64,000 nt of DNA, taken from the NCBI GenBank assembly GCA_910589415.1, contig OU342633.1:10020858-10084857 (forward strand). The letters are read 5' to 3'. Origin of the DNA: Malachius bipustulatus (Eukaryota > Arthropoda > Insecta > Coleoptera > Melyridae). Of this stretch, positions 11,371 to 22,745 are shown piece by piece; position 1 is the first letter of the stretch; the number at the start of each line of letters is the position of its first letter. Both the position numbers and the translations under genes were made by a program. The notes beneath the pieces were generated by a model. It ran no database searches, was not told where the DNA came from, and saw nothing but the letters and a program-made list of their open reading frames with translations.

Positions 11371-11716
11371 TAAGAAATTGAATGTAAAGCATATGGCATT
11401 TGATCGGAAATCTACTACAGTGATTCGACAAATGGCGAGAGTAGAATATGAAATGACAATCAGTAGAAGAAAGGAAAGTTAAGAAAAAATATTTGTTTAA
11501 TAGACTAATAGTGTACCAGCACATTATGATGAAATTGTTTATTTTGTAGGTACCTTTGATGCTTTAATATTGATATTCAGTGAACTCATTTATAATAAAA
11601 GGAGTCAAAAGACATAACTGATTGTAAGATAAAAATTGAAAACTATGACATGTAAGAGTGGATTCAGATAGTAGACACACAGATGGAGGCTGAGAGAAAA
11701 TAATTTTGTAGACTAA

Positions 11717-11865
11717 TGCCCGTATTCACAAACGATAATTTTCTAAATAATTACGTAATTAATTAAATGAGTGAGATGGAGATATGCAGTTTTTTTGCAA
11801 TAGAATGAGATGGGGATAATTGATTACGTAATTATTTAGGAAATTATCGTTTGTGAATACGGGCA
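11717..11865. mobile_element. 149-bp MITE, copy 1
   Basis: Terminal inverted repeats of about 45 bp beginning TGCCCGTATTCACAAACGAT. A second copy of the same length is at 56686-56834. Both are preceded by GACTAA or AGACTAA. No coding content. Confidence 0.85.
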
Positions 11866-11907
11866 TATGATGTTAAAATTATAATTGTTGTGACACATAT
11901 AACATAC

Positions 11908-13418
11908 AGTGTGTCCATGGATGGGATTATCAAAAACTTTCTTAATATTCTTAATATTCATTTTACGAAAAAATCATTCTTTGTAAAAAAACACTGCTTC
12001 TTCAGAAACCTCAGAAACCACACTTAGATGTTCGCTTGGATATACAGGGTATCATATTAAAAGTAAAACTTTTTAAATATTCGTTTTTAATAAATAATAC
12101 ATTTTTTATAAAATATTCTGCTTCTCAAAAAACCTCAGAAACCACACTAAAATATGAGATATCAAGGGTAACATGACAAGTAGGTAGAAAGAATTTTTGA
12201 AACATAATTGTAAAAAAATTAAATTATAATTAAAAAGACGAAAGTTAAAAATAAAACAAAAAGTAAATGAAAATAAAATAACATTTTACAAAAAAACATT
12301 TTCCCTAAAGTGAATATTTAAAAAGTTTTACTTACTAATGCTGTACTGCTATCTCTGGTGTACCTCAAGGGTCCCATCTTGGGCCCTTGATTTTCATTAT
12401 GTTTATTAATGATGTTAACGAGCAGCTGAGGGTGGCCGAGATACTGTTGTTTGAGGACATAATGATTTTTTACAAAATTTCTTCCTTCTACGACCAAATT
12501 CTTTTACAAAAGGATCTTGACACCATAGCTCAATGGTCCACATTTAATAGACTTGCCCTGAATAGCGAAAAGTGTAAGGTTCTGTCTTTCAAAAGAAGTC
12601 TTAAAAGCACATTCCAATATAAATATTCTGTTAACGGCACCGAACTTGAAGAAGTTGAACATATAAAAGATCTAGGGATTATTTTTGATAACAAGTTCCA
12701 ATTTGAAAAGCATCTAAGCATCGTTATCTCTAAAGCTCTAAAAACTTTGGGTTTCATTAAAAGATCTATCAAAAATTTTTCAAACACTCAGGCAGTCGTT
12801 TGTCTTTATAAATCATTGGTGCTTCCGACTCTGCTCTATGGCTCCATAATATAGTCTCCCCATTATGGAGTGCATATTAATAAATTGGAGTCGGTTCAGC
12901 ATAGGTTTATCAGACATTTAGCCTTTAAAAATAGAACTCCTATGCATTTTACTGATCATGATTACTCTGCAATTGCTTCAGCCTTCAAACTGCCTTCTGT
13001 TTTGTCTCTTCGTGCTATAAATAATGCACTCTGTCAAAAAATTGTTACTTGGATTCATTGATTGTCCTGATGTTGATAGATTGTTTGAAATAAGAGTGCT
13101 CCAGTATGGACTTAGGTATCCTAAAGAGAGAGCTCGTTGAACAGACTTCTCAAAGAAATTGTGTGCATTTTAATATATTTGCGATAATAATTGAAATTAT
13201 AGCCTGTTTATACTTTATGTACTATTTGTAATCTAAAAGGGCATTTGCCCAATGAAAATAAATAAATAAATATGACACCCTGTAGGTCCAAGCGAAAATA
13301 TAAGTGTGGTTTCTGAGGTTTCTCGAGAAGCAGAATCTTTTATAATGACTTTTTTTCGTAAAATAAATATTAAGAAAGTTTTTCTCTTTGTATCCCCATC
13401 ATTAAACACACAGTATGA
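11908..13418. mobile_element. Foldback element split by a LINE
   Basis: Left arm from 11908 (GTGTGTCCATGGATGGG) to about 12335 and right arm from about 13267 to 13418 are inverted copies, including AGAAACCTCAGAAACCACAC and CAGGGTATCATATT/ATGACACCCTG. The two halves of the right arm are separated exactly by the LINE fragment at 12336-13266. Confidence 0.65.
12336..13266 (+). mobile_element. LINE 3' end (reverse transcriptase palm/thumb and C-terminus)
   Basis: Translation begins with SGVPQGSHLGP (near 12352) and continues through FINDVNE; the catalytic block that should read YADD is replaced by FEDI. A DLGIIFD block and a LYGSII segment follow, with a stop at 12853, then a C-terminal domain to 13061. 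The copy ends in (AAAT)n at about 13252-13266. It is 5'-truncated and dead. It sits between AGTTTTACTTA and ATATGACACCC, which read as one continuous arm of the surrounding palindrome. Confidence 0.8.
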
Positions 13419-13894
13419 ATAAAGTTAGTCTTTCCAAGAGAACTGAGGCTTTACGCTTTTAAGAGTATAAGATACTTGGTGGCTTTCCGGATTGACCACA
13501 ACCAAAAAATAGTGCCACTTAAAACATTGTCGGCAAGTTGAAAACATGCTGAGATGTCCAATCAACACAGGAACAGGAATATGGTATTTGTAAGCGATCT
13601 ATACAAAAAAATTACCTCCGAGACTGGATCAATTAGATATTTATTTACAATTCATACAGGTTCGTTCTTTAAACAAAGATGATCAAAACCTCAGAGTTTA
13701 ATTTTGTGAAGACTTCTGGACATTATTGGTAATGAAGCTGATCCGAATTCTCTTCTAGATCGCATATCGCAATATTAATTTATTAACTAATTTTTGTAGA
13801 AGTTAAATAGTCACACCTAGTGCACGTGCGGTATATTTAATTTCAAAATAACAAGTAAACATTCATTATAAAAAGTATGCAAAAGTAAGCTTAC
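13419..13894. other. Unassigned DNA downstream of DNA-PKcs exon 4
   Basis: No exon continuing the DNA-PKcs frame was found here on the minus strand. Nothing else recognised. Confidence 0.35.
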
Positions 13895-16800
13895 CATAAC
13901 AACCGTTTTGTAGGTGTCTAAAATCTTCAGGGTCAAAAAACCGGCCAATTCTTTGTAAAAAGCAAACAAACAACCATAGCCTGTTTTACAATCTTCATGT
14001 CCCATATCTAACCATTTTATTAAACGGGAATGTAAACCTTTACTTTCTTTCAAAATACACTCGGAAGGAAAGATACTAATATTATTAGTTAAAAATGACA
14101 AAGCAGCTGAAAATTAAGGATAATATTATCTACTCAAAGGCAATAGTTAGCGACATAGATACCTCGATTTCCAGTCTTTATCCTCCCTTGAGGTACTGCT
14201 AAATCTTTTATATATTTAAAAATTTTAATTATTCTTTTGAAATCTTCTTTATTTGTAGGATCTAAAGGTGAATTGTAGCAACAGTCAGATAAAGCGGTGA
14301 ATAATCCAGAAACTAACTGATTAGAAAACTGCTGTTTCAGCAATTCTTTCTCCAACAGAACCAATATTGTAGTTTTGAAATCACTTCCTACTACTAAATA
14401 ATGAAAATGTTTCTCGAATCTTCCAATAGCGATGAACAGTTTTTCCATAGCTGAAAAAAACAAAACAGGATACTTGTAAACTCAAGAAATTGGTGCAGTT
14501 TTTCAGCACCAAATGTTTTTTCAAAAAAGTGCTCTAAAATATTGTGCTTCAACTATTAACCAATTAGTGGGATTTCTTGTCCTCCAAGTTTTAGTCTCTT
14601 CAGGTCTTGAAGATTTCTTATTTTCGTGAAGGCAATTATTGTAGTCTTGTCAGGATTAACTAACAGTCCTTCTGCTTGGCACCATTTTCCTACTATTCTA
14701 AGAGCTTGTTGCATGGGATTTGAAATAATCTCCGCATGCTTGCCCGTTGTTAGAATAGTGATGTCATCTGCGTATCCTTGCACGTGAATTTCCTTTCTAT
14801 CCAGTTCCCCGAGTAGGCTGTCGACAACCAGGCTCCACAGCAGAGGTGATAACACTCCCCCCTACGAGCATCCTTTATCGGCCGTCACCTTCCTACTCGT
14901 GTTTCCAAGGGAACTGGTGATTTGTCTGTTTCTAATTGTGGAGTCTATCCAGTCCGTAATGGCCCCGTGAACTCCCCGATTTTCCACAGCTCTCTTTATG
15001 GAGATAAAAGAGGTGTTGTCAAAGGCTCCCTCTATATCTAGAAAGGTCCCCAGTGTAATTTCTTTATTGACTAGTGCCCTCTCTATTTTGTTTGTTAGAG
15101 TGTGAAGGCTGACTTCACATGACATCTCAGGTTGATATGCATATTGGTGTCGATTCAGTGGTGTTGATTTCAGTGCCTCGTCCCTTACATGTCTATCGAT
15201 TAGTTTCTCCATCGTCTTTAGCATGAAAGACGTTAGGCTACTTGGTCGAAAGGATTTTACCTGGACACCAGTGGTATATGTATAACTCAGAGCTAAGCTT
15301 GCCCTGAACAGTTTGCACAGTGGTACAGTCAATATTTCCCTTCCCTTCTGTAGCATTATTAGAATTATCCCATCTGGGCCGGCTGACTTGTATGGTGCAA
15401 AGGAATCTAGGTCCCATTCAAGTTTGTTGTGGTCTATTACCATTTTTACCAGTTTTCCCTGGATCCCCTTATGTTTGGTACATTTAGGTGTGTATTGTGC
15501 GTATGTTTACTACCCAGGAAGTGTGTCCCTAGAAGATCTACGAGTCTCCTCCTCGGTACTTGTATACTCTCCCTGTGAATTTTTCAGTGAACCCAGTTTT
15601 TTCTGATTGTCCTTCTGCAACATTCTCTGAAGTCAGGCACATTCTGGAGTTCTTTCGATCGCCTCATAGTGTCTTCCAGGAATCTTCCTTAGCCTTTTTT
15701 TATAGCTGCCATGTAGTTCCGGCGTGAGATTTTGTATGTCTCCCATTTCCCGTTTTTTTTGGCCCATTTAACTACGTGTCTCTACTCTCAGAGAGGAGAG
15801 TCTCAGGTTCCACCATGGTGTCTCCCTCTTGACCCTCCTCCCTTTTAGAGGACAGCTGACTTCATAAGCTTTGATTATTCTTGTATTGACGATTTCACTC
15901 ATCAGTTCTATTTTCATAGGGTTTTTTATTCTGGACGGACATTCTTTCAACCCATGTCCTAGTATCTCCCTAAAGAGATCCCAGTTACAGGATCTTGGGT
16001 TTCTGTAGGTCAGAATTTCTCCCAATGGATAATTGAATATGCTAAACCTGATAAGATATGAAGGGAAGATATGAGGGAATAAACCTGATAAGGGAAGAAA
16101 TAGAAAGAAAGCATTAATTTTAATTTTACTCACCCGAGTCAGCTTTCTTTATAGCTAAGCTGGATCGTAACGATTTATACATATCAGTATATGATTCTTC
16201 ATTTTCTCCAATAATGTTAACTTTTGTAAAGCTGAGTGACAACAACTCCAAAGCTTTGACCTTTTCATCTGCACTGGTAATAGAAGATTTCGAAATTAGC
16301 ATACATGTTTCATTGATTTTCATTATATATTTCTTCACTTTTTCAGTGCAGTTATTTAGAAGGGTGTACAGCACTTCCAAGCCTGTCAAAACGGCTGCTT
16401 TAAAAAGTTTTTTATTGGCATTATCCTTGATGAATTTAGGAATTCCAAAACTATCGTCAAAGGTAAGGATGATGTAGGTATCTGAAAATATAAACACGTA
16501 CATTTGTAAATCAGTTTTGTTCAAATAAAATTATTCCTACAGATCTTTTATCTTCAAACCGATTTGATTCTAATTTATACCATTAGATATACAAAAAAAA
16601 TGGGGCTTTTTCATTTTAGCTACAGTGGTTGTGAGAACTTAAGTCAACTGTGGCGGAAATTAAACAAAACCTGACCCGACCTGACTTTGTACTTTTCTCA
16701 TAGGTAAGTACATGAAATATTGAACTTTCTCGTGTACTTAATGACATGGGAGGTCCCGTTTGCACACAAGGTAGTAGGAAAACCTTATGAAATGGCAACT

Positions 16801-17005
16801 TCAAAGTCGGCAGTCATAATACATTGCTTGTCACTTCCTTTAAGTATCTACTTAATTGCTTACCTAAGTTAGATGGATTCAATTCTTCTCCAATTAACAG
16901 AGAATTCAACTTTGTTAATAATTTGCTGCATTCTTCAGGGTGGGCTCTATACTCGGATGAATTTTCTTTCAGTAACTTGAAAAAATTAAGTGCATCAAAA
17001 TCCAT
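13895..17005 (-). CDS. PRKDC: DNA-dependent protein kinase catalytic subunit, N-terminal exons (partial)
   Basis: DNA-PKcs is the giant PIKK-family kinase that binds Ku at DNA ends in non-homologous end joining. Four exons are visible: 17005-16864, 16481-16134, 14450-14163 and 14106-13895. Donors are TTAG|GTAAGC, TCGG|GTGAGT, CGAG|GTATCT and TATG|GTAAGC; acceptors are TTTTCAG, TTTTTCAG and TTTTCAG. Phases agree throughout (1, 1, 1, then 0), giving 330 codons. The protein resembles the helical N-terminal arm of DNA-PKcs in order: a DDSFGIPKF segment, KINETC, LRSSLAIKK, EKLFIAIGRFE, and FPSECILK to LIKWL. The ATG at 17005 is chosen because the extra upstream codons begin with GTG. About 28 residues expected between exons 2 and 3 are not seen, so a small exon may be missed or lost. 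Intron 2 holds a LINE. Later exons and the kinase domain are not visible in the window. Family assignment is by recalled resemblance. Confidence 0.75.
14545..16110 (-). mobile_element. LINE fragment in DNA-PKcs intron 2
   Basis: Same strand as the host gene. From the right: a linker (16100-15770, TPWWNLRLSSLR), the start of reverse transcriptase (SAGPDGI at about 15385), FRPSSLTSFMLKTMEKL, FLDIEGAFDNTS, KGCS*GGVLSPLLW with a stop where CPQGG is usual (near 14865), YADDI near 14775 and a block ending GGQEIPLIG at 14556. It stops there, so the thumb, RNase H and 3' tail are absent: this copy is cut at both ends. The type matches I/LOA-group elements, like the 3' fragment at 396-1545. Confidence 0.8.
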
Positions 17006-17020
17006 GTTTTGAAAAGCCAC

Positions 17021-17760
17021 TTCGCTAGACTGCCACTTGTATTACATAACAGCTTCTACCTACAATACACAAACAAGTTAATAATACGTTGTTGCTATAT
17101 CCCCGGTTACCATGGACTACAAAATCCATGGCCTTAGAGGCACAGTGACTTAGTTTAAAAGTGCATTTTTTAAATTAACATGATCAGTAGGGTGGGCCAA
17201 CAAAATATATAAAAAAATTCACAAGTTTTAATATCATTATATCACAGAAAAGATGCGAATTGGAGAGACTAAAAATGGGTAAAAAAAATAAATAAAATCA
17301 GGTCGCACATGTGCTCTAACGTTCATCAAAATTTGGAAAAACTTACATGTTTTGCGATATTTTAAACGTTTTTATTACAACCTCTTTCTGAATGTAATAG
17401 CTGAAATTCTTGTACAGTGTCACACATAAAGTCGACATCATATGGGAAAAATTTTTCCTTCTCAAACAAGGAAAATTTTTACTTCGCTAATAGTTTATGC
17501 TTTAAAAATATAACAAATGACACGCACACCAGATGTCATGTGTCTTTTATAACTGTCAAAATTGACATTTTGCAAAAAATAACAAAATATGGCATTAGTT
17601 TTTAAAATTTTGGGAAATGTCACAGGTAAACGTTGTTTGATTCATTTTAAAAGGTAGGTCACACTTCAAGGGGAGAAAAACACTACCTACTTGTTTTCTT
17701 GTTTCCTTTTCTTTATTGAATAAAAGTTGAAAGGTTTCAAAACAAATAATTTTAGAACAT
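17021..17760. other. 5' flank of the DNA-PKcs gene
   Basis: AT-rich, with no recognised exon on either strand. It should hold the promoter, but no convincing core element was identified. Confidence 0.3.
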
Positions 17761-17960
17761 TAGGATGGTAAAAAAAAATTGTAAAAACCACCTGTATTCG
17801 ATTTCCTCCGACAATTTAAAAATATAATAAAATACAGGCTGTTCCCGTTAAAATTTTCCTATTAAAAATAACGAAGTAGGTGTCAACTTTCGGTATTTGC
17901 GAAAGTGCGGCCATCTTGAAAATATTTTCATTGATTTTTCCCCCGTATGCAGGGTCACCA
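17760..17960 (+). repeat. Solo arm of the CCGTTAAAATAACGAAGTAGG repeat
   Basis: Matches one arm of the palindromic element at 23434-24292 (shared words ACGAAGTAGGTGTCAACTT and CCATCTTGAAAATATTTTC). Only one arm is present here. Confidence 0.65.
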
Positions 17961-18103
17961 AGATTCGGAGAGAACCGAACATTTTACGTCGGAAATTTGT
18001 TTTAAATTTGTTAGGGTGACATTTCGAAGGTCAGATCGATGGTAAATGTTGAAAAACGCCCAGAAGTTGTTTTCTCTGAATTCTAGAGAATTTAGAGACA
18101 ATC

Positions 18104-18217
18104 AAAAGTATGAGTAGGCTTGGGGGCCCATTACCTTGACCTTCGTGGCATTGTGGCCTACTTTGAAGGTAATTTAAAGATTACAGTATTGTAGTTATCA
18201 TTCAAAAAGTCACGTAC
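18104..18217 (+). repeat. 114-bp direct repeat, left copy
   Basis: Matches 22632-22745 with about three mismatches (ACTTTG/ATTTTG, GTAATTT/GTCATTT, GATTAC/GATCAC). It directly precedes the LINE at 18218, and the second copy directly follows the poly(A) end, so it is read as an unusually long target-site duplication. Confidence 0.8.
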
Positions 18218-18222
18218 AACTA

Positions 18223-20165
18223 TTGCCCAAATGGAACCTAAAGAGGGCTAACTGGTCGGAATTCTCCAAAGATATAGAATCTGCCATAGACAAACAAGAC
18301 TTCTCAGGCGAAATAGATGAACGGCTTGACCTATTCAACCACATAATTATTAAATCGGCCGAAATTAATATAGGGAGACAGGGAGAGTCCATCCTAAACC
18401 CTCAAGAAAGAACGTGCCATGGTAGAATGACCACTGCAAAGAGGTTACCGACACATGCAAGAAAGCCCTTTTAAAGAAAACAGGAAACATAGAACTCAAG
18501 AAAATCTCATTGCACTGAAGAAACACAGAGCCCTACCTATTAACGAAGTATGGAATAAAATAGCTAGAATCAAGGGACTAAGGAAAATGACCTCTATTAT
18601 CGGACTCAAAAATACCAATGGAGACCTCATTACAGATGTTCCACAACTGACTGAAATGATAGCAGAAAAATTTGCTAAGTACTCATGTGACTCAAACTAT
18701 ACAACAGAGTACTTAAATAAAAAAATATGGAAAGAATCAAACGCAGAATTGGACTTTACAGAATATCAGCCCACACCAATAAACGGACTCATAACACTCG
18801 AAGAAGTAACCGAAGCTTTGAAACATTGTAAAAGTACAGCGACCGGACCTGACGAGATACCCGACATCTTTCTTAAATACCTGCCGCCAACTGGCATCCA
18901 GACACTGCTAGAAATTTTTAATTTAATATGGGTGGAACATTCATTCCCAGCAATTTGGAGAAGAGCCACTGTTCTGCCAATCCACAAAGCAAATAAGCCA
19001 AAGGATGAGGTATCTTCCTACCGACCCATATTTATTCATTTATTTTATTTATTAATAAATTTGGGAAACTCAACAGGTAAAATTAACCCAATTACAGAGT
19101 TTCCACAAAAGATCTTTGACCTCTACCTCGTGCAAACTGCTCGAACAAGTTATAAATAAAAGACTATTATGGTATTTAGAGAAAAACAGCCTAATACCAG
19201 ACGAGCAAAACGGCTTTCGGACAAGTAGGTCAACCAATGACAGCATCACTCATCTCCACACGGAGATAACAGAGGCATTCGCTAAAAAGCAAGATTTAAT
19301 AGCAGTTTTCTACGATCTAGAAAAGGCTTTTGATACAACATGTCGTTTCACAATTATTAAAAACCTGCATGAGAAGAACCTGCGAGGTAACATCTTATTT
19401 TACATCAATAACTTCCTCCGAAACAGAACTTTCAGAACAAGAATTGGAGGCCACATGTCATCAACATATGTTCAACAAAATGGCGTGCCTCAGGGATCAG
19501 TTATTAGTCCGACCCTTTTCACAATTGCGCTGAACGGACTTACAAATACCACGGTAGCACCAGTTAGAATGTCGGTATACGCTGATGATATTGTCATTTA
19601 CTGCGGAGGATCGAATACTAACTCTATGTCACAACTTCTGCAAGACACCATAGATAACGTACAAAGGTGGGCCGGTTACTCAGGATTTAGATTCTCCCCT
19701 GAAAAAACTAAGTTCATGGTTTTCTCGAGAAGAAGAAACCATGTCACCCCAAAATTAAAAATAATGAACAACACAATGGCAGAGGTGAAACAGCATACGT
19801 TTTTAGGCATTATATTAGATCCAAAACTACACTGGCTACCTCATATAAATAAACTAAGAAATAACTGTCTACAAAGAATAGGAATACTTAGAACACTATC
19901 AGGTCAGCAGTGGGGAGCATCTGAATCTGTTCTCCTGACAATCTACCGTAGCCTGATAAGGTCAAAGCTGGACTATGGGTGCGTAGCATATGGCACGGCA
20001 AAAAAAAAAACGGCGTTGAGGAGGCTCAACATCATACAGAACACTGACCTACGACTAATCTTAGGAGCCCACAGGACAAGCCCGAGGATGAATCTGTACA
20101 GAGAGACCGGAGAGATGCCACTAGAGCTACGAAGAAAGCAACTAGGAGTCAAATTTTGCAGCTAG
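18223..20165 (+). pseudogene. LINE reverse transcriptase (ORF2 part)
   Basis: After a frame change near 18470, the frame 18455-19030 carries STATGPDEIPDIFLKYLP and reaches SYRPI, where about 85 AT-rich bases break in. The frame resumes at 19116 with TSTSCKLLEQVINKRL, then FYDLEKAFDT, NGVPQGSVISPTLF, YADDIVIYCGG (near 19578) and FLGIILDPKLHW, to LGVKFCS and a stop at 20163. This is a full palm and thumb of a non-LTR reverse transcriptase with the catalytic aspartates intact. Apart from the insertion and one shift the domain is well kept, so the copy is not very old. Confidence 0.85.
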
Positions 20166-20726
20166 GATCGCCTCCCAACCTAACAATCTAAATAATCAGA
20201 CCCTCACAAATTATAATTTCTACCAAGACAGATTCAGAAGACATCCCAGACTACCCACTCTATTACCTCAACATCCAACAACATCTAACTGAGGACGAGA
20301 TACATAACATCGCTCCTATAACCAGGAAAGAACCACCTTGGATGACACCCACACCCACAATAGATACAACCTTCACCATTTACAGCAAAAGAGATGCTAC
20401 ATCATCCATAATAATACAGAGCTTCAGAAACATCTTGGAATCATATCATCCCGATATAGTTATCTACACTGATGCATCGAAAAGAGACAATGGAGCAGGC
20501 TGTGGCATCGTCACACCGACAGGCAAACACCAATTTAGATTGCCATCAGTGACGTCAGTCCAGACAGCGGAATTATACGCAATTAAAGAGGCCCTCACAC
20601 ATACATTGCGCAGCTCCGGTAAAAATCTAGTAATATGCACTGATTCGCTGTCCTAAAAACAGATTTATACAAAGAATCAGATTTCCCATGAAATACGAGG
20701 CCTATGCCGTGAGCTTGTGACGTTAC

Positions 20727-22083
20727 GTCGAGCGTCACGACGCCGCAACGTCGAATCACACAATTAATTTAATAAATAATAAATTAATTTTTAATTTTTA
20801 AATACAAAATTCGATTCTTTTATATTTTATAAAATGTCTCATATTAATATTAAAAAAGACGGTAGTAACCGATAAGAAACCGAAGCCAAGCCAACTGAAG
20901 AGATAAGACGGCGTTGTTTACGGTCGGAAACTAGCGTCACTGGTACAATTTGTAATATTTCAAATTAAATAAAGGAATGTTGTTGTTGTCATGAAGAAGC
21001 AACAGGCAAAAAAAGGGACGCGCCCGATAACACGGCGTTGTTTACGCGAAAACCGGCTATATAAGCAGCGGACGAAGAATGAATCGAGGAGAGCGAATAC
21101 AGACGTCTTAGGAAGTTGACCTTCGATAGTTGGAAAGTTGCTCCTCCACTTATGTACTTTTAATCCAATCCCGAACCTCGCACGTTGCGCGAAATTCATC
21201 CAAGTTCACGCTGGAGCTAGGAAGTTGACCTTCCTCCAGGTGGCTCACCAGAGCGCGCCCTCCGGGCTATCGAACGCAAATCAGTGGTAGCATGTTGCCC
21301 TGCCCTGATTTAATTGTTCCGGAGCGGTGTCATTTCTTTTCCCTAGACGCTAGAATGTTGCTCTAGCGCCAAGTCACCGATCGAGATCTTCTACGTAAGT
21401 TGCACATGGAAGATCTAGTCGGCTAGACGTAAATTTAATCTTCTGTCTATCCTATAATTGAAAGTTGATCAATTATGCGGTAGCAGAGATTTGATTCCCA
21501 TGTAGTTTATTCGATTTGTAAATAATTTCATTTTTAATAAAGATAATAAATTTTAAGTCATTAAAACGCCATAGAGCGTTATTATTTCAATCAGAAATTA
21601 TTATATTAAATTTACCACAAAACAAAATCAAACTCATTTTTATTTCATTTTCAAATTATTGCCGCCTTGATAAAATACCAGTTTTTATTCAAGAATCACG
21701 GCATCGAGAAATCTTCTGTTGGTAAAAACCCTTATCTGAATCGACACCAACCGAGGTGTTATTATATCTCTCTCCCTCCCGTGCTGCAGTCGCTCCACGG
21801 GTAGGTGCATTTAATCTTGTATTTTTGTGTGTTTTTGTAGCAATCTGACGGCATCAGGCGACCAGCTTGAGCGATGACCTTGACCTAGACACCCCTTGCG
21901 ATAGGTGAACTCGACGCCAGCCGGAAAACCAAGAATATATAATCGGTTCACGATGTTTTGATTTATTAATTTAAATAAATAAATTGATTTCGTTTTAGCA
22001 CATTGTTGTGATTCTTTTCATGTATGTGTCTGTCCTCCCAACTGTCTGAAGGCAAATAAAAGTAACATTCCTTAAAAAAAAAG
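20727..22083 (+). mobile_element. 1.36-kb poly(A)-tailed retroinsertion
   Basis: Flanked by the 8-bp direct repeat GACGTTAC (20719-20726 and 22084-22091). It ends with AATAAA (22055-22060), thirteen other bases, then a run of A. It contains a TATATAAG box at 21058-21065 and several short hairpin-like repeats of AGGAAGTTGACCTTC, but no long open frame. The ends do not read TG...CA, so it is not a simple solo LTR. The layout is that of a transcript copied in by LINE machinery, with its source unknown. Confidence 0.6.
21058..21065 (+). promoter_or_regulatory. TATA-box-like TATATAAG inside the retroinsertion
   Basis: Sits in a GC-richer stretch (CCGGCTATATAAGCAGCGG). It could be the promoter of the source locus or of an LTR fragment carried by the insertion. 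Confidence 0.4.
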
Positions 22084-22631
22084 GACGTTACAAAGCGTGT
22101 AATATGGGGAACCCATGCCAAGATACCATACTATTCCAGGATATGAAAGCTGAGATACAGTCACGGGTAAAGAATTCATGGCAGCAAAAGTGGGAAGAAC
22201 AACACACACAATTAAGAACCATCGAACCCACGGTTACACCAAGACGGTTAAACATAAATAGCAGAAGAGAAGAAGTCATACTCAGGAGATTAAGAATGGG
22301 ACATACATCGATAACTCATAACCATATCCTACAAAAGAGCATTGCTCCTGTCTGTGAGCTCTGTACTGTACAGCTGACCGTGGTCCATTTTCTGCTAGAC
22401 TGTCCCCGGTTTTCACAAAAAAGAGCTGACAACAATCTTGGAGAAGTACTAGATATTGGGTCATCAACGGCTACCAGTAATCTAATGCAGTTCCTAAGAC
22501 AAACTGGACTTTGTAACTTAATTTAGATAAATCCTCATGTAATGTAGCAGTTATTATAAGCATATTTGTATAATATAATGTAAAGGGTGCTAATGACCTA
22601 TGATGTTGAAGCACCTTAATTTAATAAAAAA

Positions 22632-22745
22632 AAAAGTATGAGTAGGCTTGGGGGCCCATTACCTTGACCTTCGTGGCATTGTGGCCTATTTTGAAGGTCA
22701 TTTAAAGATCACAGTATTGTAGTTATCATTCAAAAAGTCACGTAC
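22632..22745 (+). repeat. 114-bp direct repeat, right copy
   Basis: Partner of 18104-18217; starts at the end of the LINE poly(A) run. Confidence 0.8.

Larger units (their letters stand above)
20342..22526 (+). pseudogene. LINE RNase H and C-terminal domain, split by an insertion
   Basis: The first part (20342-20656) contains the RNase H motifs IYTDASKRDNGAGCG, TAELYAIKEAL and CTDS; the frame then stops. The second part (22104-22526) is the C-terminal segment with LRRLRMGHTSITH and the knuckle CELCTVQLTVVHFLLDC. RNase H removes RNA from the hybrid during retrotransposition. The two parts are separated by the poly(A)-tailed insertion 20727-22083, flanked by GACGTTAC. Confidence 0.8.
18218..22631 (+). 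mobile_element. RNase H-bearing LINE with long target duplication
   Basis: Contents in order: endonuclease-RT linker, reverse transcriptase, RNase H, C-terminal zinc knuckle, then poly(A) at about 22625-22636. It is 5'-truncated, as no endonuclease is visible. It is interrupted by an AT-rich insertion of about 85 bases in the RT (19030-19115) and by a 1.36-kb poly(A)-tailed insertion after the RNase H start. Domain order fits the I group of LINEs. Confidence 0.85.

Noticed and set aside
14470..14545. Possible extra DNA-PKcs exon on the minus strand (LEHFFEKTFGAEKLHQF)
   Set aside because: The intron to exon 3 would be about 23 bases or need an arbitrary donor, and resemblance to the missing segment is weak.
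20727..22083. Solo LTR interpretation of the TATA-bearing insertion
   Set aside because: Ends are not TG...CA, the duplication is 8 bp and a poly(A) tail is present.
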